64,000 nucleotides of DNA from positions 1,736,001 to 1,800,000 of the forward strand of contig JASISA010000026.1 in NCBI GenBank assembly GCA_031771865.1, read 5' to 3'. Position 1 is the first letter of the stretch, and every line of letters starts with the position of its first letter. Of this stretch, positions 30,022 to 42,162 are shown piece by piece. The notes beneath the pieces were generated by a model. That model was not told the DNA's origin and searched no databases. It saw only the letters and a program-made list of their open reading frames with translations. Source of the stretch: Nothophaeocryptopus gaeumannii (taxonomy: Eukaryota; Ascomycota; Dothideomycetes; Mycosphaerellales; Mycosphaerellaceae). Position numbers and translations under genes: made by a program.

Positions 30022-32013
30022 TCACTTCTTACTCTTCTTCGCGCTCTTCCTCCCAGATTTACTCACAGTCTCCTTCTCAGCAACCACCCCATCCCCATCC
30101 TCATCTCCCTCCCCACCTCCACCAGCATCATTTTCATCATCCGCGCCCAGCGCCGCTCTTGCCCTTGCACCACCACGTTTCCTCAATTCCCCAGTGACAC
30201 CACGCAATGCAGGCGGTACTTCTTTGCCAGTCTTGAGATACCAAAGCTTGAGGTTTCGGGCTTTATCTTTGAGCTGCACTTGGTTGCGATCTTTGAGGAC
30301 TTCGCTCACTGAGCCACCTCTTCCGTATAGAGCCAGGATTTGCGACCAGTGGGGTCCGTTGACGCGTTCGAGACCAGCGAGGAGAGCATCTTCTTCGGGT
30401 TTTGTCCAAGGTTGTCTGATCGTTGAAGCGGCGGCTGCAGGTCTTTTGTTCTCGGAAGAGCCACTTCCCGCGCCGCTCTTGTTATTGATTGAGAGATTCT
30501 GTACAGCTGTAAGAGCAGTATTGCCTCCAGCAGCTCCCTCCAATGCAGCTGCGGCCGCGTGCTTCCCAGCTGCGCCAGAGACCGTCTGAGATCGAAGTGG
30601 CACGTTCATGATACCGTCCACGTTCTTGGAGATGCACGATGCGAATTCACGTACGAAATCGCTCCATTGATACTTCTTCGGCAGCTCTCGAAGCGCTTCG
30701 TCTGAAGTGGGTTCGGCGAGAAGGTAGCTCTTTCGGGCACGACTTCGATCGATAAAGTCCTGCTCACTTGGTGACAAGCTTGGGGCGTCAGGATGCCTGG
30801 TCAAGATCTGAGCATCAAGATCAGGTGGAAATAGCTCGTCCAGCATCTCTTCAGGCCCGCCATCGCTATTCATTAGGGCCGAAATGTAAGTCTGCGTCTT
30901 CAGTTCCAGGTAGATGGCGCCCTGCCACTTCAGTAATCGGTGGCCGAGCGGTACGAATGTTTCCATGAAGAACTCGTTGAGGTGAAAGAAGCTCACATCG
31001 TGGGCACCGAGGATGCTTGAAATGAAGGTAGCGATGTTGGCTTTGCGGATGATCTCTTGCTGCGTAGGCTGGAACATCTGTATCGCAATGGCGTCGATGA
31101 AGGCAGTCTCTCGGCTGTAGACCTTCCTCGTCTGATCGAAGAGGTTCTTGAGTGTCTTGTAGGCTTGACCATCCTCAGGGCTCTCTCCTCGCATCATTTC
31201 CTGTATTTGAGGGAAGCTAGCTTTGGATATCGTGTGGATTAGCTGCGTTGCAAGGTTATCGAGAATCGGTAGGCTTTGGATCTTCAAGTGCATGCTAGCA
31301 TCGTCGAAGTAGAACGACGATGCCGGTTTAGCAAGGGCTGAACTTGATGCTGTGGGAGCTGCTGCGAGTCAGCTTGCTATAAGAAACTCATATGACCACT
31401 GCAGTAGGGACGTACCACTGTAGGCATACTGAGAAGTATGTTCACCGTCGGAAAAGTTGAAAGCAGTAGCCCCATCGAGAGCATCGACATTTTCACCCGT
31501 ATTACTCGCGGTACTGGGTGGAAAGAACGGCATAGTGGTGGCAGTCGCTGATTCACCTATGGAATAGCTTCCAGAGGTGGCAGTAGCTCCATCGTATTGC
31601 TGTGCAGCAGCAAACGGCCAGAGAGACTTATAAGGCGTCGATCCAGATTGCTGATAGAAGTAGGGCTGCTGCTGGTACGAAGCGAGATCGGGGTATGCCG
31701 TGTTGTCGGATGACTGGCCCCACTGTGTAGAGCCCTCATTGCCCACCAGGGCAGAGGTGGACGAAGCACCTGGATAAGCATCTGTCCGCTGTACCCCTGT
31801 GGCATATGAGGAGGCGTCCTGGGAAACAAAGGGCTGATCAGTCTGATCCCGGGCGCTGTGGTTCCATGCAGAAGAGGCCCCATCGAAGCCCTGATTCGGT
31901 CCTGAAGTATCCCCATCCTCAGTACCATCTGTCGGGTCTTCAACGCGTCGACGTTTACTGCGACCCTGGTTTGCGCCAGTCGCTCCCGCCATGGAAGATG
32001 ACGATTCCGGCAT
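30022..32013 (-). CDS. TBF1: TRF/Tbf1-type telomere-repeat-binding factor
   Basis: Two exons, 32013-31416 and 31361-30022, with a 54-nt GTACGT...GCAG intron; 645 residues. The first 200 residues are Ser/Gly/Ala/Tyr-rich and disordered, with a basic cluster (RSKRRRVE). A TRF-homology (dimerisation) domain follows, about residues 223-430: LKIQSLPILDNLATQLIHT and FFHLNEFFMETFVPLGHRLL. The C-terminal Myb/telobox domain, about 513-570, reads QPWTKPEEDALLAGLERVNG, WSQILALYG and VQLKDKARNLKLWY, close to the VDLKDKWRN telobox. Such proteins bind TTAGGG repeats at telomeres and some promoters. The tail is acidic then lysine-rich. Family membership is clear; Tbf1 versus Taz1 orthology is inferred from the domain order. 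Confidence 0.85.
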
Positions 32014-33455
32014 TATTGCTGGAACGCCTCCCCAGGCAAATGACCGAGATGCTACTAAACGGTGTGCAATTAGTACTGATATTTAGCCCTCGCAGGCACG
32101 TCGGAAAGCAAGAGGAGCATGATGGGAGCACTGGCCGGAAGCAGGATATACTTGGCGAAGTGCTCCGTCCCTACTACTCACCTGTCTGCATGCTGGCCAT
32201 GGCTGGGCGGATCCTCCTCGTCCACGAGTTGTAGTTAGGGCTTCCGACCTAGGGCTATTCTCTCCGCGTTACACCTGCCTGACCAAAGCGCAGAAACGGT
32301 GACTGAGGGATGAACAGCTCTTTCTCGCTCGCTTCACTTCGCTTGTTCGCGTGCGCATGAAGAGTATCGCGATGAACATGAACATGTCTCAGCTGGGATG
32401 GCGACTGAGGGACAGCTTGCAGTCTGCTGCCTCGTTCGTCACGTTTCGGAGACTTCCGACTCCAATCTCAGCCTCCACCTGGAATCTCTCCAGTCAGCAT
32501 CCCAGACTTCACGCCGTCCGTACGAGAACTTCTTTTTCCACGTCGACTTTTGGAGGATTCAATCCGTTGACATAAGGCTGAGAGGGTTTTGACGATCCGG
32601 ATCAGAGTCCGAGGGCTTTGTTCTCACGAAAGACTTCTACGGACTCGTCGACTCCTTCCCCCACTTCGCGCCCACACCCTCGTTCGAACCACCATTCCTA
32701 GCTTTCAGAGTACGTCACTCGTGTAGGTAGGGGTGAGGCTCGATGTCAATTCACTTGGTACAAACTCTAGAAGTAAGCACCAGCGGACCGGTAGATCTGA
32801 CCTCGGCAGTGCCTTCCGTGCTAGCCCCAAGCCATGAAGTTAGGGCACATTTGTGGTGCATGTGACGACGTTCCGCCATGACTGGTGACCTTGGAGAAGT
32901 GGTGTTCGTGACAAGACTGGCTGAGCGTGTCGAGGACGGATAATCTAGTCATGATTAATTCGTAAGTGAGGGAAGAAAGAATGTGGCACAGGAGGTGTTT
33001 TTAACTTCCTTTCATTAGGAAACTCCAGCACACTTCCAGATCCATCGCGTAGATAGATTAGAAGACATTGTGCCAGCAGAGTGGAGAGATCTTGGGGTAT
33101 CATAGTATACATATTCGGCTTTCCTCCCAGCCGATTCATTCAACAATCGAAAGCCCTCGCATGCCTGGACAGCAGCGGCTGCATTCCTCTACGTCCCACA
33201 GTATAAGGAAAGACATACAACCAATGCCACCTTTTATCAACGCCTCGCTCCAGACACAGGAGGGCGGATGCATCCTTTTGCACCAAAACTCCATCGCTAA
33301 CAGCCGTCGAATGCATTAGTGTAATGTATACTTCCTCCCCTGTATGCGCTGATGACCATTGCACGACAAAGGAAATCGTTCATCGCACCCAGCGAAGGTG
33401 GTTCGTCGGCCAGAAAACAGAAAACGCCGCGCATATGCACATCTCGAAAAAGGGA
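32014..33455. other. Intergenic, nothing recognised
   Basis: 1.4 kb between the TBF1 start and the 3' end of the PPR gene, both on the minus strand. No ORF with coding character; it should carry the TBF1 promoter and the PPR gene's 3' UTR. Confidence 0.55.
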
Positions 33456-36400
33456 TTATCGCACCAGTTCGGCAATCTTGCCCGCAACAGCACTTGGGTA
33501 GCCCCTAGAGAGTGCTTCACGGACAATCGCCTTTGCAGAGTCACGGGCCTCAGTAGCGAGGTAGGCTCTCACCATAGCCTCGTAGGTGCTGGGCTCACGA
33601 CGGGAGATAGGAACGCGCTTGAAAGCCTCTTCGGCCTTGGTAATGTTCTTCTCCAGGGTCCAGCCATGGATGAGGGCGTTGGCAATGTACGGTGTAAAGT
33701 CGATACGGCGAGCGGCCATGTCCTGGAGAAGCGACTCGCATTCGGCAGATCGGTGGTTGGCATTGAGAGATTCGAAGACAGCCTGGTACATGCACGGTAG
33801 CAGCTGGGTCTTGCCCTCCGCAAGAACGGAGTCGAACAGCGCTCGTGCGGCGTCCATATTGTGCTGGACACAGCCTTTGGCATGTATCAGTGAAGCGTAG
33901 TGCACAGCTTCCGGCTGCACATTAGCAGCACGCATCTCCTCGAGCACAGCTTCCGCTGCCGACATGTTGACAGGCTCCAAGGTTGCATGCGTATCAATGA
34001 GCAGTTTGTAGGTGTGAACGGTTGGCTCGATGCCCTTGCCACGCATACGCTCATAGTAAGACAGCACCTTGCTGCGGTCGCGCTTGGTGCTCAGAAAGAA
34101 TTGCATCAGAGAATGGTAGGGAGCTGGACGAGGCTTGTAGTTTGCGCAGGCCTCCATCTCTTCGAAGATCTCCTCAGCGAACTTCTCATCCGAGACACGG
34201 CAAAGAGCATTGACGATGGTACCGTAGGTGACGGAGGTTGGACGAATGCCAAGGTTGCGCATCTCAGCGAAGTAGAATAAGCAGTCGTCAATGCGACGAG
34301 CCTTGCCCAGCTTGCCGATGAGTGCGTTGTAGAGGAACGAAGTAGGCTCGACGCCCTCAGCCTTTGCGCGCAGGAAAATCTTGACAGCTTCCGTAGCCTC
34401 ATCGAAAGTCTTGGTGTTCTCCTTGAGTGTCGTGATGTACAGTCCAAAGGTGTTGGCAGATGGAGCGGAACCCATGTCAATCATGTCCTGGTGATATTTG
34501 CTGGCAAGGTCGCGGCGGCCGGCATTGAGACACCCAGCGACCATGTGGTCAAGGATCTGCTGCCAGCCAAAGCGGACGACGCGGTATCGAGCATCGAATG
34601 GGACATCTTGCTTGGCCATCTCCAACACGTCCTTGGCCAAGTTGAGGTTGTGTTCCTTCGCAGCGGACTCGATGAGCTTGCCATATGTGAACATTCTTGG
34701 GACACGTCCAACACGTCGCATGTTACGAAACTTGGTGAGAGCCTCATTCATGCGGCGGCCATGTGGGCGCTCAAGCAGGTCATTGATCATGTTCGAGCCT
34801 TTGACATCGGTTCGGCTTGCGTACGGGTCGTGTGTGTCCTCGAAAGATGCAGGGGCCTGGAAAGGCACCACCGGAGTAAACGTCGCTGAGTGGAAGACCG
34901 CTGGAGTCTGTGGGTACCGGTAGTTGTTCCAGAGCCTGGAGAGCTCAGCACGATCGATGTTGATGAGGGCCTTCTCGATCATGGTCTCGGTCTCCGAGGA
35001 TGGCATGATTGAGCGATTGACAATGTTCTCGAACAGACAGCCAAAGCGAGCCGGGCTTGCGATGTCCGCGTGGTGGTCGTCAAGAACCATGCTGCACTGC
35101 ACCTTGGTGAGGAACTCGAGATCAGCCTGATTGAAGCGAGAGATGTGCTCTGGGCCGAAACGAGCGACCAGGTGCTCTGCAATCGGTGCAACAAGGCTAC
35201 CGTTCTCTACCATCATGCGGAGGACTTCCAAACTGGCTTCAGCCGGGACCATGGCCTGGCTCTTGAGCATGAAGTTTCCGATCAGCTCAACGGCCTCATC
35301 AACGTGGTCAGCAGTCTCCGCTTGCTTGCTCTCGGGCGTAGCCTCCCTGATGCGAGCAAACATGCGACGACTCTGCCTCAGCCCGCGCTCTGCTTGACCA
35401 ACACCAATGAGCGCAACTGCGCGCATGGTGGTAGGCTCGATGAATGTCAGGCTTGCAGGCGCTCCTTCGAGGATTCTCCAGAATGGCTCCGCCGACTCCA
35501 CATTCGCGTTGCGAACGTGCATGGCCAGCATAGCCATGCTTGGATCGGCAAGATCTCGAGTCTGCTGCGCCAGCTTGTCGAAAGCTCGAGTGCTGACTTC
35601 AAGAATGTTCTTGTCGGCAGCGGTAGTGGCGATGATAGCCAAGGCCGAGTTCAACGCACGTCCAGATAGAGAGCTCGTCAAATCAAAGGCATTGCGGAAG
35701 GTGATGTCCTTGAGCGCGAGAGGGAGGAGGGCTTCGAGAGCAACGACTTCACGTAGCTTCTCAAGCTCCTTGACGTCCACAATTCCGGCTTGAATGCTGG
35801 CCAAGAATTTCAAGCCACCCTTCAGTCTGTCCGCGGATCCATAGGCCTTGATTACGGCAGCGTAGACTTGATAGTCCACGCGGGTGATGGCGATGTCACC
35901 AGCGTTGTCCTTGATCGCCAAATCCCTGTACTCATCGTACACTTCAACGGCATTCCGCAGATCGCCAGAGCCGCCGAACGCAGTGATCATTGGCGAATAG
36001 ATGGCAGACACTGGGTCCAATGACCTTGACTCCATGTACCCATAGACGCGGGTCATGTCTGCAACGCGGCCCTGCTCTGCGCTTGCGATGACAAGAGACG
36101 CACAAGCATCACTGGGCACCGCATCGGTCGTCTCCCGTGCTCGCTCAAACATCTTCAGTGCGATCGAAAGCGAGCTGTCCTCAACCAGTATGGAGTGCTC
36201 CATCTGGCTTGACTGAAACATGAACTTTCCTTGCTCTTCAAGGCCACCGTACCTGGCCAAGCGCTCTTCCAAGCTTTTTCTCATGGCAACTGCATCTGAT
36301 GCGCGTGTCGCAAGGAGGCTTATTAGCATGCCATATGTGGAAGCATCTGGCACAACCTTTCTCTGGAGCATATCAGAGTAGACCTCCAGTGCTCTTGGAG

Positions 36401-37307
36401 CTACTTGATGCTTTCCAGGTGTGAGCTCAATGGCCGAGCTGAGCAAGGCACGGTATGCAGCCTGTGATGGCTTCTGCACACCAGCGCGCAGCATGCCTGC
36501 GAAGGCGCCTGGGATCTCCTCATACTGTTTGCTCTCTGCCAACTGCACGAGCCGCTCGGTGTGTGTATCTAATTCGACGGATTCGATGCTGGAGAAGCTA
36601 TTGGTCGGTGTGAAGATCGAAGCTGGGCTGGCCAAGCGCGGCTCGGATTCGACGGGGAGGTCCTCGACGGAGACAATGGATGGGGACTTGGCTCGGATCG
36701 TGAGTCCATCGTCAGACTCTTCCTTCGACTTTGCGATCTCCTCGGCGATGGCATTGTTGACCTGTTCAAGTGCCACTGCTTCGGCAGCCTGATCGTTCGC
36801 GAAGGCTTTTCCGAAGTTGTCGAGTGCGCTTGTGGTGTAGGATCGCTGCAGACCAAGAGCCTCAGGTTCAATCCTTGCGCTGCCCTCTTCCGCATCTGCG
36901 GTTTCCTGGCTTTGCGTTGGCACAACCTGGCTGGCAGCAGGCTTCCACTCCAAACGGCGAGCGAATTGGAACTGCTGCCACTCCTTCGCCTCGTTCCGCT
37001 GGTGCTTTTGCCATGCATCGAAGTACTTGTCTAGACCAGAGTCATGGTTACCGGTGTCTGGACGCACAGCGGCGGAGCTGGTCTGGCGCGTGCCCTCAAC
37101 ATGGTTGAAGACGTTCTGTTGTTGGTTCTTCTCACTCTTCCGGAAGCGACCAATTAAGGTGTCCGCGAGCGGAACTGCTGAAGTGTTCTGAGCAGCATAG
37201 CTGGACTGGGATGCGGCGACGACAGTCTGGGCGTATCCGTGGGTGAAGGACTTGAGAGCGGTGCCTGCAATGCGCGAGAGGTGCACTGTAGGCTTAACGT
37301 AAGGCAT
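33456..37307 (-). CDS. Pentatricopeptide-repeat protein, probably mitochondrial
   Basis: Intronless, 1283 residues. The N-terminus (YVKPTVHLSRIAGTALKSF) is basic and free of acidic residues, like a mitochondrial presequence. The body has many 35-residue helix-turn-helix repeats. The best are in the C-terminal half: YNALIGKLGKARRIDDCLFY, VTYGTIVNALCRVSDEKFAEEI, PYHSLMQFFLSTKRDRSKVL, HTYKLLIDTHATLEP and VHYASLIHAKGCVQHNMDAA, i.e. at least six consecutive PPR units, with weaker ones from about residue 240. Long fungal PPR proteins of this kind (for example Neurospora cya-5 and yeast Pet309) bind and activate mitochondrial mRNAs; orthology to any of these is not shown by eye. A very short C-terminus after the last repeat. 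Confidence 0.88.
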   Translation of the reverse strand: MPYVKPTVHLSRIAGTALKSFTHGYAQTVVAASQSSYAAQNTSAVPLADTLIGRFRKSEKNQQQNVFNHVEGTRQTSSAAVRPDTGNHDSGLDKYFDAWQKHQRNEAKEWQQFQFARRLEWKPAASQVVPTQSQETADAEEGSARIEPEALGLQRSYTTSALDNFGKAFANDQAAEAVALEQVNNAIAEEIAKSKEESDDGLTIRAKSPSIVSVEDLPVESEPRLASPASIFTPTNSFSSIESVELDTHTERLVQLAESKQYEEIPGAFAGMLRAGVQKPSQAAYRALLSSAIELTPGKHQVAPRALEVYSDMLQRKVVPDASTYGMLISLLATRASDAVAMRKSLEERLARYGGLEEQGKFMFQSSQMEHSILVEDSSLSIALKMFERARETTDAVPSDACASLVIASAEQGRVADMTRVYGYMESRSLDPVSAIYSPMITAFGGSGDLRNAVEVYDEYRDLAIKDNAGDIAITRVDYQVYAAVIKAYGSADRLKGGLKFLASIQAGIVDVKELEKLREVVALEALLPLALKDITFRNAFDLTSSLSGRALNSALAIIATTAADKNILEVSTRAFDKLAQQTRDLADPSMAMLAMHVRNANVESAEPFWRILEGAPASLTFIEPTTMRAVALIGVGQAERGLRQSRRMFARIREATPESKQAETADHVDEAVELIGNFMLKSQAMVPAEASLEVLRMMVENGSLVAPIAEHLVARFGPEHISRFNQADLEFLTKVQCSMVLDDHHADIASPARFGCLFENIVNRSIMPSSETETMIEKALINIDRAELSRLWNNYRYPQTPAVFHSATFTPVVPFQAPASFEDTHDPYASRTDVKGSNMINDLLERPHGRRMNEALTKFRNMRRVGRVPRMFTYGKLIESAAKEHNLNLAKDVLEMAKQDVPFDARYRVVRFGWQQILDHMVAGCLNAGRRDLASKYHQDMIDMGSAPSANTFGLYITTLKENTKTFDEATEAVKIFLRAKAEGVEPTSFLYNALIGKLGKARRIDDCLFYFAEMRNLGIRPTSVTYGTIVNALCRVSDEKFAEEIFEEMEACANYKPRPAPYHSLMQFFLSTKRDRSKVLSYYERMRGKGIEPTVHTYKLLIDTHATLEPVNMSAAEAVLEEMRAANVQPEAVHYASLIHAKGCVQHNMDAARALFDSVLAEGKTQLLPCMYQAVFESLNANHRSAECESLLQDMAARRIDFTPYIANALIHGWTLEKNITKAEEAFKRVPISRREPSTYEAMVRAYLATEARDSAKAIVREALSRGYPSAVAGKIAELVR

Positions 37308-38351
37308 AGAGTTACTTGACTAGAGAGCCCTTCAACTGAGAAGGGAGGGACTGTGGAACGTGGTCAGCGCGGTGTCTCGTGCTACGGATGGCGTGAGGAA
37401 GAAGACATACCGGGACTCTGAGAGAATAACGAAGCTGCAGGTTCATTTGACGACCTTGAGCCGTCAAACAAACGCGCCCGAATGGGATTAGGGAGGGTGT
37501 ATGGGGAAGTGGTTGGTGGTGGTGGTGTAGGTGGGAAGATGTGTGGCGGATGCCTGGAGTTTTTGAGAGGAAGCGTGGATGAATCACCAGTAGTAGTGCG
37601 CGTTCGATGGGATGCCTTGGCGACTCCCTCTTTTTGCAGGTAACAGATCAGATAAGGGCCTGAGAGGAATTCAAGGGTGCAGAATTGGACAGGATAGCTG
37701 GCCTCACGCAAAAGGGATAATGGATGCCTGCTGGTTTGATTGTGACGCCTTCTATTCGATGATTCGACGCGAATCCGATTTCTTACTCGTGCCTCGACCG
37801 GTTCATCTTCGTCCGGAGCCATCGGCATCAAACACGTCCCGTCTGCACCCACGGCAGCCAAACCAGATGTGGCACGCTACGGCTGGACGAGGAGCTGAAC
37901 GCCGACGTCTACCACTCGAGCTTCATCCTGCGACTCGCCCAAGGGACCGCACTCGAAGCCTCCAGCACCAGCACCGGGGAAGCTACTGCGCCATCCAGCT
38001 GCTCCGTCCTGGGACCTGAGGCAGTGCAGTCATCATCTGCCACTTCGACAGCCTCTCCATTCAGAGAACGCAGCATTGGAATTGCGAGTCCCAATCCTGC
38101 TTTGTCACGCCCCTGGCCCTGCTCTCCGCAAAATTCTCTAGGAACCAAGTCTTTGGCCCTTAGCTCTCTCTCCGGAGATACATCCAATCTGCCTTCGCGA
38201 ACATTCGAATGGTCATCTGCCAATGCTACCGTCAGGAACCGGATCTTAAGTTCTGAAAGTCCGTACCGGTCTGACTATCCTCCATCTCACCTTGCACACG
38301 TGCGCTACCGTACGAGATACATTCGGCCGGGACAGCCACCCCTCCGACTGG
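37308..38351. other. Divergent intergenic region PPR / ERG8
   Basis: About 1 kb carrying both promoters. Overlapping ORFs on both strands lack conserved features; no upstream ERG8 exon was found. Confidence 0.5.
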
Positions 38352-39958
38352 ATGGGCTACAATGCTCCTGTAGCCGTGTCGGCACCAGGCAAAGTCCTGC
38401 TGGCAGGCGGCTACCTGGTGCTCGATCGAGCTCACACTGGACTGGTATTTGGACTGGATGCCCGCATTCATGTGCTGATCCAAGGCATTCCGACGAGCAA
38501 TGGCATTGTTCTTAACGAGATCACCGTCAACTCGCCTCAGTTTCTCGATGCCGTCTGGGAGTATGGCTACCGACTCGCCGAAAGAGATGCCGGCATTGAA
38601 GTCACACAGTTGAGAGTGTAAGTCTTCCAATTGTCAGATAAGTCCGTGTTGTTTTGAACGTCCTGTTGTGGACAAAGATCGTCTCAAGTTGTTCTCGGAA
38701 ATCTTGTACCACTTCCTATTCTGTCGAGATCGGCATGTCGATCAAACATCTCTGCTGCAAGTGAATATATTGTACGATATGACGAAGACCCTCACTTACT
38801 CGATGCCGCTCATACAGAGACGCAGATCTCAATCTGAACCGCAACCCTTTCATAGAGACGACTCTCGCATACGTCCTAAGCTATATCACAAGCGTCGCAA
38901 GTCCCAACATCACACCGGCCTCAATCACCATCTTGGCTGACAATGACTACTACTCAACCCCATCCGAAATATCCACCACCGCGAATGGCACCTCCGGACC
39001 GAAGCCGCGTTTCCACAACTTCGCCATCCCCATAACTGAAGCCCCCAAAACCGGCCTCGGCTCATCCGCAGCACTCGTAACAGCCGTAACAGGCGCCCTC
39101 CTCTCCTTCTACCTCCCCACCTCCCTCTTCGACCCCTCCAACCCCCAGTCCAAACGCCGTCTCCACAACCTTGCCCAAGTAGCCCACTGCGCCGCCCAAG
39201 GAAAAGTCGGCTCGGGCTTCGACGTCGCCTCCGCGGTCTACGGAACCTGTCTCTACCGACGTTTCTCCCCTTCCCTCCTAACCAACCACGCCGAACCGGG
39301 GATCCCCAAATTCGCTTCCGAACTGACAGATATCGTGGAGGAGAACCATCATGGCGGGACGTGGGATACGGAGATCCTCAAAGACGTTGTCAAGATTCCG
39401 AGGGGTTTGAGGTTGGTTATGTGTGATGTGTCCTGTGGGAGTAAGACGCCGGGAATGGTGAAGCAGGTTCTGGGGTGGAGGAAAGAGAAGCCCGAGGAGG
39501 CGAATCCCATCTGGAATGACCTTCACGACGCCAATGAGGGACTGGCATTGGAAATGAAAAAGGTCGCTGAGTCGAGTGATGCATCTCTGTATCCGGAGTT
39601 GAGCAAGCGATTCACGAGGATCCGCGAGCTGATCCGTCTCATGTCTGAGAAGAGTGACGTACCGATCGAACCTGCCGCCCAGACCGAGCTCCTGGACGCC
39701 TGTGAGAAAGTTCCAGGCGTGATTGGGGGCGTTGTCCCAGGCGCGGGTGGATACGATGCTGTTTCGCTGCTTATCGAAGACAAAGACTCAACGATTGCTG
39801 CCCTGGAGAAGCTTTTCAATGGCTGGGACTTCAAGGCCGAAGGCAAGAGTGGTGGCAAGGTTAGTATGCTCGGCGTGAAAGAGGAGATGGAGGGTGTGAA
39901 GGTGGAGGATCCGAAGTCGTACACGGAGTCGTTGAAAGGGTTTCTGAATGCGTTGTGA
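38352..39958 (+). CDS. ERG8: Phosphomevalonate kinase
   Basis: Converts mevalonate-5-phosphate to the diphosphate in the isoprenoid/ergosterol pathway; GHMP kinase fold. Two exons, 38352-38617 and 38818-39958, with a 200-nt GTAAGT...ACAG intron; 468 residues. The N-terminus has VAVSAPGKVLLAGGYLVLDR. The junction gives LRV-DADLNLNRNPFIETTLAYVL, and ILADNDYYSTPSEI follows. The ATP-binding GHMP motif is PKTGLGSSAALVTAVTG, followed by HNLAQVAHCAAQGKVGSGFD. The C-terminal GHMP motif is VPGAGGYDAVSLL. The start is set at 38352 because the upstream part of the frame is unrelated. The intron is longer than most here; no intermediate exon was recognised inside it. Confidence 0.92.
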
Positions 39959-40218
39959 GCGAGCGTATAGCGAAGAATCAAAATGGTAGATATCTCACAC
40001 AAAAGTGGTGTCTAGTCTGCACCGTCGGTGGTTGTTTAATTCCTTTACAATCCAGTGCTGGCACTCCGCAGCCTCAACGAGGGGAAAGTGGAAGGTGTGT
40101 TTATCCCTCGTTGCTCTGATATCTCCCAACACTACCGTAACTTTACAATGCATACCCTCCCACATCCAACTCCTCATGTGCTATTCCCTTCCCTAACCTC
40201 ACGCCATCTCTTCCTGGA

Positions 40219-40855
40219 CTACTTCTTCCTCTCCTGCTGTGCAGCCTTCGCACTCTCCTTCTGCAACTCACTAATCGTATCCTTATCCGCCTTGATATCA
40301 CCTCGGTCTGCTTTCACCTACATCACACAGAACAAGAAAATGTCAGCCTCCTTACGCCCCGATTACCCTTGCCTGGCGGGTGACTTACCACACTCTCACT
40401 CTCCGACGCCAAAGCCTGTTTCCATTCATTCTTGCCCTCCTTCTGCTCCTTCAATTGCGCTTGTTTCTCCCTCTCGATTTCTTGCTTGCGTCCCTCATCG
40501 GCTGTGGCAGAAGAAAATTGTTCGATCAGCATATATTCAGAATCTGAGCTTGTCGGTTTTACCCGATGGGGGAAATGCAAGCTTGCGACTTGAACTTGAC
40601 GCATGCTTCCAAGCTTTGAAACTATGGCCTGGAAACATGGCGTGATTACGCAAGACCCGGGTATGGGGTAAAAGGTGTATATACTCGTCTTGGAGGGATT
40701 GCTTTGACTCTCTCCCTCTCTCTCCCCAGAGCATTTGGGCTGGGTATCATATTGAACGTACCAGGCGCAGTTTCCTTGCTCGCAAAGAATGTCCTCCCAC
40801 CCGAGAAACTCCTCACGCCTCCCAGGCGCGCAGAAGTCCTGATGGCGGGCAGCAT
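40219..40855 (-). CDS. Small predicted mitochondrial protein
   Basis: Three exons: 40855-40762, 40501-40389 and 40317-40219; introns of 260 nt (GTACGT...CCACAG) and 71 nt (GTAAGT...GTAG); 101 residues. An in-frame ATG eight codons upstream (40879) is possible. The N-terminus MLPAIRTSARLGGVRSF is basic, Ser/Arg-rich and acid-free, like a mitochondrial targeting peptide. The mature part is highly charged and helical (EIEREKQAQLKEQ, DTISELQKESAKAAQ) with a C-terminal Lys pair. It resembles in style small coiled-coil matrix proteins such as ATPase inhibitors, but the IF1 signature is not evident. The exon chain rests on good splice signals and an open frame throughout. Confidence 0.65.
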
Positions 40856-42162
40856 CGCAGTCGTACCGAAAACAGGCATTGTGTTCTTCTAGCTCTTCCT
40901 CTTCTGGCTCGGTCGTGCGTGATGTAGCCCGTTCGTTCGTGCTCGTGTGATCGTAATATCCGGAGTCGATGCCGAAGCTGAATGTGCAGCTATCCGTTCT
41001 GCCTTCGTGTCGTGTCGCAGCAAACAAAATCTCTCTTTCACTAAGTGAGGTATTAGACTTCCAGGTACAAGTCAAGTCAAAAAGAAAATCTCTGCGGGAA
41101 GAGATCAAGAGAGCGAATCAACGCCTCGGCATTGACAACCAGCAGACCTTTTAGCCGGGCTTCATGTGATGATGTCACCTTCCACTCGGCGAGGTCGAGC
41201 GGATACCCACATACAAACAAGCGAGTCCGGTCCATGCCGCTGGGTGCTTGTTCCAATACACACTGCCGGATGCGGCGGCGCTGGCATGAACTCGAGAGAA
41301 CATGTATGGATTTGTTGCTGTTCTCAGCGGAAAGGAGAAACCCCTCATCTGCGATCTTCAAAAGTCACATGAGGTGAGATGCGGAGAGCATAGGTTGATT
41401 CGAACGTCTTGGTCGTATTCAAAGCCACAACGAAGGCAGCCAGATATCGGTAGAGTACACAGACCTCGTACAAGGGCTGATACACCCATTGCACAACAAC
41501 GAGAGAGAAGACCCATATTCCCAGACCGCTAGACCCCATATCCCCAGAACTCCCAGCAAAAATCAGCTTCTCAACACAGCAAGTACTTGGTATATCGTCG
41601 CTCCCCTTCTTCCATCCACTTGAAAACACCATACATCAAAAACAAAGCAAGGCCAAAATGTCGAGGCAGATCGCCGTCTGCAGACTGCCAATGGCCAGAT
41701 TCCCCAAATAGATTTTCGCCTCTCCTGGTAGACTTTCTTTATCATGATGCAGATTCTTTTATCGCTCGCTTCTTCGACGACAAGTTTTCGTGACGTTTGC
41801 CAGATCCAACACCGTGCCAAAAAGATCTCAAAAATCAATCAAGGGGGGTAAACAAGAAGCTCAAATGCAGTGTGAAATCCACATTATATATCCAGTCCAT
41901 GTATCGTCGCTGTGGTATCAAGATGCCGTGCCATACCGTTGATGCAAGGTTCGTAATGCTGCTGTAACGCCGTTGTCCAAAGTTGGGAAAGAAGAGATCC
42001 GTTTCCCGCTTTCTAGAGTCGTGTCATAGTTTGTACAAGGTATCGCTCAACGTATCGAAGAAGGCTGACCATACGGATGGATGATCAAAGAAGCGGAACT
42101 GTCTCGCCAGCCCGACAACGTGGAGCGCACGACGCAGCAGTACTTAGCAGCACAGCACCCGC
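40856..42162. other. Intergenic, nothing recognised
   Basis: About 1.3 kb holding the promoter of the small mitochondrial protein and the 3' flank of the next minus-strand gene. Confidence 0.55.

Noticed and set aside
32690..32720. Minus-strand GGTTCGAAC motif, box B-like
   Set aside because: The stem does not pair and there is no box A at the proper distance.
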